DNA of 64,000 bases from Bowmanella sp. JS7-9. Lineage in GTDB: Bacteria > Pseudomonadota > Gammaproteobacteria > Enterobacterales > Alteromonadaceae. The notes under the pieces are model-generated. The model was not told the DNA's origin and searched no databases. It saw only the letters and a program-made list of their open reading frames with translations. A program made the position numbers and the translations under genes. Within the stretch, counting starts at the first letter, position 1. Each line of letters begins with the position of its first letter. Where the stretch lies: contig NZ_JXSY01000010.1 of NCBI RefSeq assembly GCF_004329715.1, positions 46,476 through 110,475 on the forward strand, read 5' to 3'. Of the stretch, positions 1 through 10,166 are shown one piece after another.

Positions 1-759
1 CTGCCAGTGGAAATATTACAGCCGGGTAAATATCAACCTCGTAAAGACATGTCACCCGAGGCACTGGAAGAATTGGCCTCTTCTATTCGTTCGCAAGGGG
101 TTATTCAACCGATTGTGGTGCGCAGTATTGGTGCAGACCGCTACGAAATCATCGCCGGTGAACGTCGCTGGCGGGCATCTCAGTTGGCCAAGCTGGACAG
201 TGTGCCGTGCCTTATCAAAAACGTTGAAGATGAAGCCGCGGTTGCGATTGCACTGATCGAGAACATTCAGCGTGAAGATCTCAACGCCATGGAAGAAGCC
301 CAGGCGCTGGAACGCTTACTGACAGAATTTGAACTCACCCACCAACAGGTTGCAGAAGCCGTGGGTAAATCCCGTACGGCAGTATCTAATCTGTTGCGTC
401 TTAATAATCTCAATGACGACGTGAAGTTGTTGCTCGAATATGGCGATATTGAGATGGGCCATGCCCGTGCTCTGCTCGCGCTGGAAGGGGAACAACAATC
501 GGACGCGGCACGCACTGTTGCGTCGAAAGGTATGACAGTCAGAGATACTGAAAATCTGGTCCGTCGTCTGCAGGAGCCACCAAAACCGAAAGCTGAAACA
601 TCGTTAGATCCGGATGTACAAAAATTGCAAACAGAGCTTTCTGAAAACCTTGGCGCCGAGGTTTCCATTGCGCATAACGCCAAGGGTAAAGGCAAATTGA
701 CGATTAACTTTGCCAATCTTGATCAATTAGACGGCATTCTTGCGCGTATTTCCCGCTAG
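1..759 (+). CDS. parB: Chromosome-partitioning protein ParB (5' truncated by window edge)
   Basis: ParB binds parS sites near the origin, spreads as a CTP-dependent clamp and works with ParA to segregate chromosomes. The reading frame is open from base 1, so the N-terminus lies outside the window; the GTG at base 7 is internal. Visible in order are the N-terminal nuclease-like fold with the GERRWRAS box, the ENIQREDLNAMEEA box, a helix-turn-helix (HQQVAEAVGKSRTAVSNLLRL) and a C-terminal dimerisation segment ending in LDGILARISR. About 250 of the usual 290-300 residues are present. In gammaproteobacteria parAB commonly sits just upstream of atpI near oriC, as here. I found no parS-like palindrome in the window by eye. 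Confidence 0.95.
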   Translation: MPVEILQPGKYQPRKDMSPEALEELASSIRSQGVIQPIVVRSIGADRYEIIAGERRWRASQLAKLDSVPCLIKNVEDEAAVAIALIENIQREDLNAMEEAQALERLLTEFELTHQQVAEAVGKSRTAVSNLLRLNNLNDDVKLLLEYGDIEMGHARALLALEGEQQSDAARTVASKGMTVRDTENLVRRLQEPPKPKAETSLDPDVQKLQTELSENLGAEVSIAHNAKGKGKLTINFANLDQLDGILARISR

Positions 760-775
760 CCCTCGCCGCATCTAG

Positions 776-803
776 TTGAAAATAGGTGTTAAACAAGTAT
801 AAT
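776..803 (+). promoter_or_regulatory. Sigma-70-type promoter of the atp operon
   Basis: A TTGAAA -35 box (776-781) is separated by 16 nt from a perfect TATAAT -10 box (798-803). It lies between the parB stop and atpI and is the only good promoter I see ahead of the ATP synthase genes. Transcription would start near 810, giving a leader of about 40 nt before the atpI start. Confidence 0.8.
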
Positions 804-849
804 TCCGCTGCTTTTTGAGTCTGTTTGTTAAGAATAGGTTAAGAAAATT

Positions 850-1230
850 TTGATATCGCCACTGGCTGCCGCAGGCCGGGCAATTGCCGCAAAAATACTG
901 ATAGCACAGCTGGTCGTGACCGGCTTAGCAAGTGCAATAAGCGGGGCGATGTATGGCATGAATGGCGCTATTTCAGGTCTTGCAGGTGGTGTTTCCTGTA
1001 TCCTCCCGTTCATGATTTTCAGCTGGTTTTTCTTTCGCACCGTGGGTGCCAGCCAGTTGCAACAAACCATGCGCAATATTTATCGCGGACAATCCCTGAA
1101 ATTGCTTATTAGTATCGGATTGTTCTGCGCAGTGTACCAGTGGTCAGGCCTGATATTGTCGGTCATGTTACTCACTTACGCTGCTACTACTGCCAGTCAG
1201 TGGTTCGTAACGATTTTTGTAAAACTTTAA
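850..1230 (+). CDS. atpI: ATP synthase subunit I (AtpI)
   Basis: AtpI is a small non-stoichiometric membrane protein encoded first in many atp operons; in other bacteria it assists c-ring assembly. The product is about 126 residues and strongly hydrophobic, with four likely membrane helices (roughly residues 12-32, 35-58, 73-92 and 96-118). An in-frame stop at 835-837 leaves only the TTG at 850 (or the rarer ATT at 847) as a start; AGG at 836-838 can act as ribosome binding site. The sequence is poorly conserved, as is normal for AtpI, so the call rests on size, hydrophobicity and its place 13 nt before atpB. Confidence 0.85.
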   Translation: MISPLAAAGRAIAAKILIAQLVVTGLASAISGAMYGMNGAISGLAGGVSCILPFMIFSWFFFRTVGASQLQQTMRNIYRGQSLKLLISIGLFCAVYQWSGLILSVMLLTYAATTASQWFVTIFVKL

Positions 1231-1240
1231 AGTAGGGTAA

Positions 1241-2359
<1,119 letters not shown>

Positions 2360-2409
2360 GTTAACGCCACTTAACCCGTAACGATCAATTTTTATAAAGG
2401 GGAGCTGTT

Positions 2410-2880
2410 GTGAATATCAACGCCACTCTGATCGGTCAAAGTATCGCGTTTATCGTGTTTGTGTTGTTCTGCATGAAATATGTATGGCCACCAATCATGC
2501 AAGCGATCGAAAACCGTCAAAAACAAATTGCAGATGGCCTGGCGGCATCTGAGCGTGCAGAGAAAGACCTGCATTTAGCTCAGGAAAAAGCCAGTGAACA
2601 ACTGAAAGACGCCAAGGCTCAGGCCGCGGAAATTATCGAGCAGGCTAAAAAACGTGCCAGCCAAATCGTTGACGAAGAGACCCAACGTGGTCACAGCGAG
2701 CGTGAGAAAATCATCGCTCAGGGTCACGCTGAGGTTGATGCGGAACGCAACCGTGCAAGAGAAGAACTGCGCAAGCAAGTCGCTACATTAGCGGTTGTAG
2801 GTGCAGAGAAAATTCTGGCACGTGAAATCGATGCAGCTGCACATTCTGACATTGTTGAAAAACTTGTCGCTGAACTGTAA
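2410..2880 (+). CDS. atpF: F1Fo ATP synthase subunit b
   Basis: Subunit b forms the peripheral stalk linking Fo to F1. The 156 residues comprise one N-terminal membrane helix (about 4-26) followed by a long charged helix typical of the right-handed b-dimer ([17 protein letters not shown] onward). The start is GTG at 2410 preceded by GGGGAG at 2399-2404, giving [10 protein letters not shown], which matches the family N-terminus. Confidence 0.96.
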   Translation: MNINATLIGQSIAFIVFVLFCMKYVWPPIMQAIENRQKQIADGLAASERAEKDLHLAQEKASEQLKDAKAQAAEIIEQAKKRASQIVDEETQRGHSEREKIIAQGHAEVDAERNRAREELRKQVATLAVVGAEKILAREIDAAAHSDIVEKLVAEL

Positions 2881-2892
2881 GGAGAATGGCTG

Positions 2893-3426
2893 ATGTCTGA
2901 AATGACAACCATTGCTCGTCCTTACGCTAAAGCTGCTTTCGCCTATGCGGTCGAGAATAATGCCGTTGAGAACTGGCAGGAAATGTTAGTGTTTGCTGCC
3001 GAAGTCTCTGCTAACGACGCAATTCAGGAATTACTGACTGGCGCGCTGGCAGCAGATAGCTTGGCAGACCTGTTTGTACAGGTGTGTGGCGAACAACTCA
3101 ACGAAGCCGGCCAGAACTTTATTCGTGTTCTGGCAGATAATCGACGTCTGAAAGCGTTGCCGGCTGTATTAGCGCTGTTCAACGAACTGAAAGCGGAGTA
3201 CGACAAAGAAATTGATGTCCAGGTGACATCGACTGTCGAGCTTTCTGATGAACAGACACAAAAAATTGCCGCGTCACTTGAAAAACGTCTGGCACGTAAA
3301 GTTAAGCTGAATTGTAACGTCGATTCTACCCTGATAGCTGGTTTGGTTATTAAGGCCGGCGATACGGTAATTGATGGCTCTGTGAAGAGCACCTTGAGCC
3401 GTCTGACCGACGCGTTGCAAGCATAA
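2893..3426 (+). CDS. atpH: F1Fo ATP synthase subunit delta
   Basis: The delta subunit caps F1 and binds the b dimer, forming the stator connection. The 177-residue product has the family length, the N-terminal helical domain starting [12 protein letters not shown], and the C-terminal signature INGLV-like stretch read here as [29 protein letters not shown] precedes the ATG; the gap to atpF is 12 nt. Confidence 0.96.
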   Translation: MSEMTTIARPYAKAAFAYAVENNAVENWQEMLVFAAEVSANDAIQELLTGALAADSLADLFVQVCGEQLNEAGQNFIRVLADNRRLKALPAVLALFNELKAEYDKEIDVQVTSTVELSDEQTQKIAASLEKRLARKVKLNCNVDSTLIAGLVIKAGDTVIDGSVKSTLSRLTDALQA

Positions 3427-3439
3427 CGGGGAACTGAGG

Positions 3440-4981
3440 ATGCAACTGAATTCCACTGAAATTGCTGAACTGATCAAAAAACGTATTGAACAGTTCAATG
3501 TAGTAAGTGAAGCTCGTAACGAAGGGACTATCGTTGGTGTTACCGACGGTATCATTCGTATTCACGGCCTTGCAGATGTCATGCAGGGTGAAATGATTGA
3601 GCTTCCGGGTAGCCGCTACGCTATCGCACTGAACTTAGAGCGCGACTCTGTAGGTGCGGTTGTAATGGGTCCATATGCGGACCTGCAAGAAGGCACCAAA
3701 GTTAAGTCAACTGGCCGTATCTTAGAAGTACCAGTTGGTCGTGGTCTGTTAGGTCGTGTGGTTAACACCCTGGGTGAGCCAATCGATGGTAAAGGCGCTA
3801 TTGAGGCTGACGGTTTCGAACCTGTTGAGAAAATCGCTCCGGGTGTAATCGACCGTCGCTCAGTAGACCAGCCAGTGCAAACTGGTTACAAGTCTATCGA
3901 CTCGATGATTCCAATCGGTCGTGGTCAGCGTGAGCTGATCATCGGTGACCGTCAGACTGGTAAAACTGCCATGGCAGTTGATGCCATCATCAACCAGAAA
4001 GGTACTGGCGTTAAGTGTATTTACGTCGCTATCGGTCAGAAAGCCTCTACTATTGCTAACGTTGTACGTAAGCTGGAAGAGCACGGCGCAATGGCTCACA
4101 CCATCGTCGTTGCTGCATCGGCTTCTGAGTCTGCGGCTCTGCAATACCTGGCTCCATACTCTGGTTGTACTATGGGTGAATTCTTCCGTGACCGCGGTGA
4201 AGATGCGCTGATCGTATACGATGACCTGTCTAAGCAAGCTGTTGCTTACCGTCAGGTATCATTATTGCTGCGTCGTCCACCAGGTCGTGAAGCCTACCCG
4301 GGTGACGTATTCTATCTGCACTCACGTCTACTGGAACGTGCTGCCCGTGTAAACGAGCTGTACGTAGAGCGTTTCACTAACGGTGAAGTAAAAGGCAAAA
4401 CCGGTTCATTGACCGCTCTGCCAATCATCGAAACGCAAGCGGGTGACGTATCTGCATTCGTACCTACCAACGTAATCTCGATTACTGACGGTCAGATCTT
4501 CCTGGAAACTGACTTGTTCAACGCGGGTATCCGTCCTGCGGTTAACGCGGGTATCTCGGTATCTCGTGTAGGTGGTGCGGCACAGACCAAAATTATCAAG
4601 AAGCTGGGTGGTGGTATCCGTCTGGCATTGGCTCAGTACCGTGAATTGGCAGCGTTCTCTCAGTTCGCTTCTGATTTGGACGACGCAACCCGTGCTCAGT
4701 TAGAGCATGGTCAGCGTGTAACTGAGCTGATGAAGCAAAAGCAATTCGCGCCACTGTCTGTTGCAGACATGGCGGTATCACTGTTCGCAGTAGAGAAAGG
4801 CTACCTGAAGTCTGTTGAACTGAACAAAGTTCTGGATTTTGAAGCGGCCCTGCACTCTTTCATGAACAGCACGTATGCTGAGCTGATGGCCACTATCAAC
4901 CAAACTGGTAACTACAACGACGATATTGAGGCGACCCTGAACGAAGCGCTGACTAAGTTCAAGGAAACCCAAACCTGGTAA
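3440..4981 (+). CDS. atpA: F1Fo ATP synthase subunit alpha
   Basis: Alpha is the regulatory nucleotide-binding subunit of the catalytic hexamer. The 513 residues include the Walker A loop GDRQTGKTA near residues 169-177, the beta-interface arginine region ([12 protein letters not shown]) and the helical C-terminal domain. Length and sequence equal E. coli AtpA (513). It lies 13 nt after atpH. Confidence 0.98.
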   Translation: MQLNSTEIAELIKKRIEQFNVVSEARNEGTIVGVTDGIIRIHGLADVMQGEMIELPGSRYAIALNLERDSVGAVVMGPYADLQEGTKVKSTGRILEVPVGRGLLGRVVNTLGEPIDGKGAIEADGFEPVEKIAPGVIDRRSVDQPVQTGYKSIDSMIPIGRGQRELIIGDRQTGKTAMAVDAIINQKGTGVKCIYVAIGQKASTIANVVRKLEEHGAMAHTIVVAASASESAALQYLAPYSGCTMGEFFRDRGEDALIVYDDLSKQAVAYRQVSLLLRRPPGREAYPGDVFYLHSRLLERAARVNELYVERFTNGEVKGKTGSLTALPIIETQAGDVSAFVPTNVISITDGQIFLETDLFNAGIRPAVNAGISVSRVGGAAQTKIIKKLGGGIRLALAQYRELAAFSQFASDLDDATRAQLEHGQRVTELMKQKQFAPLSVADMAVSLFAVEKGYLKSVELNKVLDFEAALHSFMNSTYAELMATINQTGNYNDDIEATLNEALTKFKETQTW

Positions 4982-4988
4982 TCAGTGT

Positions 4989-5008
4989 GATGCGCCGCAA
5001 GGCGCATC
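4989..5008 (+). other. Intercistronic hairpin between atpA and atpG
   Basis: GATGCGCC and GGCGCATC form a perfect 8-bp stem closed by a GCAA tetraloop. No U-run follows, so it is not a terminator. A stabilising or processing hairpin in the atp mRNA is the likeliest role. Confidence 0.55.
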
Positions 5009-5035
5009 CGTCGTTGAGTAATCGAGGAGATAGTC

Positions 5036-5896
5036 ATGGCCGGCGGTAAAGAGATAAAAGGTAAGATCGGGAGTATCAAAAATACTCAGAAGATCACCAG
5101 CGCGATGGAAATGGTTGCTGCGTCAAAAATGAAACGTGCGCAGGAACGCATGGCTTCCAGCCGTCCGTACGCTGAGAACATGCGCAAAGTGATTGGTCAC
5201 ATTGCCCATGCCAACCTTGAATATCGTCATCCATATATGGAAGAACGTGAAGTTAAACGCGTTGGCTATATTGTGATTTCATCTGATCGTGGATTGTGTG
5301 GCGGCTTAAACGCTAACGAATTCAAGGCAGTCGCGAAAGAAATCAAATCCTGGAAGCAGCAGGGAGTCGATGTTGACTTCGCTGCGCTGGGGTCAAAAGC
5401 AGTCGCGTTTTTCAACCGTTTTGGCGGTGAAGTGTTGGCGGCAGAGTCAGGTCTGGGTGATAACCCGTCTGTACAGGATTTAGTTGGTGCGGTTCGCATC
5501 ATGCTAAATGCCTATGACGAAGGCAAGATTGACCGCTTGTTCCTGGTGTTCAACAAGTTTGTGAACACTATGGCGCAGGAGCCAAAAATCGAGCAATTGT
5601 TACCTTTGCCAAAATCTGAAGAAGACAAATTAACCCACCACTGGGATTACATCTACGAACCAGATGCTAAGCCAATTCTGGACATGCTGTTAGTTCGTTA
5701 CATTGAATCTCAGGTATACCAGGGTGTTGTAGAAAACCTCGCGTCTGAGCAGGCTGCGCGTATGGTCGCGATGAAAGCCGCAACAGATAACGCAGGCAAC
5801 CTGATCGACGATCTGCAACTGGTATACAACAAAGCGCGTCAGGCAGCGATTACGCAGGAAATCAGCGAAATCGTTAGCGGTGCAGCTGCGGTGTAG
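5036..5896 (+). CDS. atpG: F1Fo ATP synthase subunit gamma
   Basis: Gamma is the central rotor shaft of F1. The 286-residue product starts with the conserved helix [29 protein letters not shown], contains [11 protein letters not shown] (about residues 82-92) and ends with the second shaft helix ending [11 protein letters not shown]. The ATG follows CGAGGAG. Family length is normal. Confidence 0.97.
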   Translation: MAGGKEIKGKIGSIKNTQKITSAMEMVAASKMKRAQERMASSRPYAENMRKVIGHIAHANLEYRHPYMEEREVKRVGYIVISSDRGLCGGLNANEFKAVAKEIKSWKQQGVDVDFAALGSKAVAFFNRFGGEVLAAESGLGDNPSVQDLVGAVRIMLNAYDEGKIDRLFLVFNKFVNTMAQEPKIEQLLPLPKSEEDKLTHHWDYIYEPDAKPILDMLLVRYIESQVYQGVVENLASEQAARMVAMKAATDNAGNLIDDLQLVYNKARQAAITQEISEIVSGAAAV

Positions 5897-7309
<1,413 letters not shown>

Positions 7310-7319
7310 CACAGTTACC

Positions 7320-7337
7320 GTCCGGCTCCGGCCGGAC
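7320..7337 (+). other. Intercistronic hairpin between atpD and atpC
   Basis: GTCCGGC and GCCGGAC form a perfect 7-bp stem with a TCCG loop. No U-run follows. It resembles the atpA-atpG hairpin in position and may set relative mRNA stability of the atpGD segment. Confidence 0.5.
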
Positions 7338-7357
7338 AGTAATCTTGAGGAGGGTTA

Positions 7358-7774
7358 ATGGCCGCCATGACAGTCCATCTGGATGTAGTAAGCGCAGAGC
7401 AGAAAATCTTTTCTGGTCTGGTTGAAACCATTCAGGTTACAGGTAGCGAAGGTGAACTGGGTATCCACCCTGGGCACGCCCCTTTGTTAACGACCCTGCG
7501 CCCGGGTATGGTGCGTTTGGTTAAACAATTCGGTGAAGAAGAATTCATTTATGTTGCTGGTGGTGTTTTAGAAGTACAACCAAGCAGCGTAGTGGTTCTG
7601 GCTGATGTCGCCGTACGTGCGGAAGAGCTTGACGAAGCGGCAGCTGAAGAAGCCAAACGTCGTGCAGAAGAGCACATCGCGAATCCTGGTACCGACTTTA
7701 ACTATGCAGAAGCTGCAGCCGAACTGGCTCAGGCTATTGCGCAATTACGTCTGATTAAAAACCTGCGTAAGTAA
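7358..7774 (+). CDS. atpC: F1Fo ATP synthase subunit epsilon
   Basis: Epsilon couples the shaft to the c-ring and can inhibit ATP hydrolysis. The 138-residue product has the N-terminal beta sandwich ([34 protein letters not shown]) and the C-terminal helical hairpin ([17 protein letters not shown] onward). GAGGAGGG lies just upstream of the start; ATG at 7367 is an alternative nearer the family N-terminus. It is the last atp gene. Confidence 0.96.
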   Translation: MAAMTVHLDVVSAEQKIFSGLVETIQVTGSEGELGIHPGHAPLLTTLRPGMVRLVKQFGEEEFIYVAGGVLEVQPSSVVVLADVAVRAEELDEAAAEEAKRRAEEHIANPGTDFNYAEAAAELAQAIAQLRLIKNLRK

Positions 7775-7794
7775 GTTAAAGCGAATAACTGATT

Positions 7795-7822
7795 AAAAAG
7801 CCCCGCTGATGCGGGGTTTTTT
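7795..7822 (+). terminator. Rho-independent terminator of the atp operon
   Basis: CCCCGC-TGAT-GCGGGG forms a 6-bp GC stem (7801-7816) followed by TTTTTT, with A residues upstream that extend the stem. It lies 26 nt after atpC. Confidence 0.93.
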
Positions 7823-7890
7823 GTTGGTGAATTTTGCTTTCTCCGCATAAACACTTATACAGTAGAGCCAAAAGTGAAAGGGATCTGACT

Positions 7891-9039
7891 TTGAGCGACA
7901 CACAATCTACTCACACCACATCACCACGTAAACTGATCACGCCTTTGAACACGCTGGCGGTGATTGCTGTTTTGGCCGTGCTGTATTTCGCGCAATCCTT
8001 GCTTATTCCACTGGTGTTTTCCTTGTTAGTGGCGCTGTTGCTTAATCCGCTGGTAAGCCGCCTCAAGCAGGCGCACGTTCCGCGGATTATCTCGTCAGTA
8101 ACATTGTTAACGGTGTTGCTGACACCTGTGGTGTGGTTGGGGGCTGAATTGGCAGAGCCGGCAGAGAAGTGGTTAAAGGCCGTCCCTAAATTTACCCTAT
8201 ATATAGAGCAACAGGTCGAGTCTTTTAATCAGGTCATGCAGTTGGGTGAGCAGGAAGCGCGTCAGGAGCTGGAAGAGCCTAAAAAAGAAGAGAAAGATTC
8301 GGGCTTTTTCTCCTGGTTTAGTCGCGATGAAGAAGAGCCTGAGCCCGAACAAAAACCGGATAATCAGCCCAGTGTATCCGAGCGAATCGAACAGGGCGGC
8401 GCAGAGTTACTGTTTACCTCGTTACTGGCAGCGCCATTATTTCTGGCCCAGTGTCTTGGAGGAGTGATTTTAACCCTGTTTATTCTGGTCTATGGCCGAC
8501 GATTGTTTACCGTTTTCATCGATGAATTTCCACAGGTGACCAATAAAGACAAGGTCAAAGCTACCGTTAAAAGTATTCAGTCTGAGCTATCTAAATACAT
8601 TTTTACCGTCGCCACCATTAATGCCGGGTTAGGCATTATGACGGCTACAGCCCTTTACTTGCTTGGTACGCAGGATTTTATTCTGTGGGGGTCTGTGGTG
8701 GCGCTGTTTAACTTTGTGCCATATGTTGGCTCAGTGATAAGCCTTAGCATGTTGCTGATGGCAGGATTGGTACAATACAACCTCACGTTGATGGCGTTGG
8801 CACCCGCCACGTTGTTTATGCTGCTGAATATTATTGAGTCGCAATTAATCACACCTTTGGTATTGGGGCGCAGAATGCAGGTGAATCCCCTCATCGTCAT
8901 TTTATGGCTGGCCTGCATGGGCTGGTTGTGGGGGATGGCGGGAGTGTTGTTGGCTCTGCCAATCCTGGTGTGTATCAAGCTGGTCTTAGTGCAGATGGAC
9001 AAAGCACCCCACTGGATCCGTCTGGTCGAAGCAAAATAG
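7891..9039 (+). CDS. AI-2E/PerM-family membrane protein
   Basis: Members of the AI-2E exporter family (PF01594; YdiK, TqsA, PerM) are multi-helix inner-membrane proteins; few substrates are proven. The product has two N-terminal membrane hairpins, a soluble insertion, then about five helices with family signatures such as LWGSVVALFNFVPYVGSVIS and the C-terminal ESQLITPLVLGRRMQVNPLIV. TTG at 7891 is chosen because GAAAGGGA sits 8 nt upstream and the longer frame from 7834 would start in the operon terminator region. The insertion at about residues 125-175 is highly acidic and Pro-rich. Substrate is not predictable. Confidence 0.82.
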   Translation: MSDTQSTHTTSPRKLITPLNTLAVIAVLAVLYFAQSLLIPLVFSLLVALLLNPLVSRLKQAHVPRIISSVTLLTVLLTPVVWLGAELAEPAEKWLKAVPKFTLYIEQQVESFNQVMQLGEQEARQELEEPKKEEKDSGFFSWFSRDEEEPEPEQKPDNQPSVSERIEQGGAELLFTSLLAAPLFLAQCLGGVILTLFILVYGRRLFTVFIDEFPQVTNKDKVKATVKSIQSELSKYIFTVATINAGLGIMTATALYLLGTQDFILWGSVVALFNFVPYVGSVISLSMLLMAGLVQYNLTLMALAPATLFMLLNIIESQLITPLVLGRRMQVNPLIVILWLACMGWLWGMAGVLLALPILVCIKLVLVQMDKAPHWIRLVEAK

Positions 9040-9043
9040 GCAA

Positions 9044-10120
9044 TTAAAAGGTGACGCCAATATTAAATCCGATTGAACGGGCCTGCTGATAATCAATATT
9101 GGAAAGCTGTAGCCTGGCGCTGAATTTTGCGGTTTGTACACCTACAGCGATGGCCTTATCCGCTATCCCGTATGCCACAGACATCCTGCTGTTATCAGCC
9201 AACGGGAAATCAGCTCCCATATAAGGTAAAGATTGCTGCCGGTAGTGGATCACTTCGCCATTTAGCGTGAGCTTATCGTTCAGGTGATACTGCGCATGCA
9301 ATCTGTGTAATGCATCGAAAGATTGTTGGTGAGTCTGATAGCCCTCATCACCAGTGATATTCGGGGTTACGCTTAGTAAGCCATTTTCATCAAAACTGAC
9401 CGAGCGTGGTTGCAGGCTTGCATCGGTAAACGCCAGTTCATCCCAATAAATGCGGGAAGTGATATCGTCTGCCTGATAGCTGATAGCAAAATCATCATAG
9501 TGCCATTCCACACCAATTCTTAGACTCCAACCCAAGCCTCTGTCTTTGCTTACTTGTCTGTCTAAAATCGTATCGCGGGTGTAATGCTGGGCAAGGAACA
9601 GATTGCCCTGATAACTATCGTTATCGGTAATCAACTGACCGGTGAGCGTGCCGTCCAGCACCCTAGCTATAGTCACGACACTAAGCCCGGTGACAACACG
9701 CCAATGTTTATCCTGATAAACATGCGCCAGTTCAATACCTTCACCTTGCAATTCAAGCGCACTAATATCCATGTCGCTGCTTGTATTCTCCCGTGCTGGT
9801 AGCTTGTTTTTTTCCCGATAAAACAGATCGAAACTGTCCGGGCTGAATGTCAGGCCATAGTCATAGCGGCTCAACGCAGATAATTCGATCTGGCTATGGG
9901 CGTTGAGCGGATAGCGTACCCCGGCTTTCAACTGATTACGGGTAAAGGCATAGTTACCGCTCTGACTTTGCCCGTCCAGTTGATGAAAATAACTGTATAC
10001 AGGCACGGTGTCGCTGATGCTCAGAGAATCAACCGACAGAAAATATTCCGTGGTTTGCGCGAAAGACGGGGTAACAACTGAGAAGAAACCGATCAGCAGT
10101 AAAAATTTGGGCATTAACAT
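9044..10120 (-). CDS. Outer-membrane beta-barrel protein of unknown function
   Basis: The 358-residue product has a clear signal peptide (about residues 1-21, cleavage after SFA) and a chain of alternating polar/hydrophobic strands ending in a C-terminal phenylalanine (GFNIGVTF), the classic BAM targeting pattern. I do not recognise a named family. It lies just downstream of the large lipoprotein gene on the same strand, separated by a terminator that ends only 8 nt before its ATG, so it may receive limited read-through or have its own promoter inside the preceding gene. Confidence 0.7.
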   Translation of the reverse strand: MLMPKFLLLIGFFSVVTPSFAQTTEYFLSVDSLSISDTVPVYSYFHQLDGQSQSGNYAFTRNQLKAGVRYPLNAHSQIELSALSRYDYGLTFSPDSFDLFYREKNKLPARENTSSDMDISALELQGEGIELAHVYQDKHWRVVTGLSVVTIARVLDGTLTGQLITDNDSYQGNLFLAQHYTRDTILDRQVSKDRGLGWSLRIGVEWHYDDFAISYQADDITSRIYWDELAFTDASLQPRSVSFDENGLLSVTPNITGDEGYQTHQQSFDALHRLHAQYHLNDKLTLNGEVIHYRQQSLPYMGADFPLADNSRMSVAYGIADKAIAVGVQTAKFSARLQLSNIDYQQARSIGFNIGVTF

Positions 10121-10127
10121 TCATCCA

Positions 10128-10150
10128 TAAAAAAGGGGGCATAAGCCCCC
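10128..10150 (-). terminator. Rho-independent terminator between lipoprotein and barrel genes
   Basis: On the minus strand GGGGGC/GCCCCC (10135-10150) forms a 6-bp stem with a 4-nt loop followed by TTTTTTA. It lies 16 nt after the lipoprotein stop and 8 nt before the next start codon. Confidence 0.8.
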
Positions 10151-10166
10151 TGATTAATCGGTTTGA

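Noticed and set aside
3945..4211. Small plus-strand frame inside atpA
   Set aside because: Out-of-frame shadow of a highly conserved gene with no ribosome-binding site or domain.
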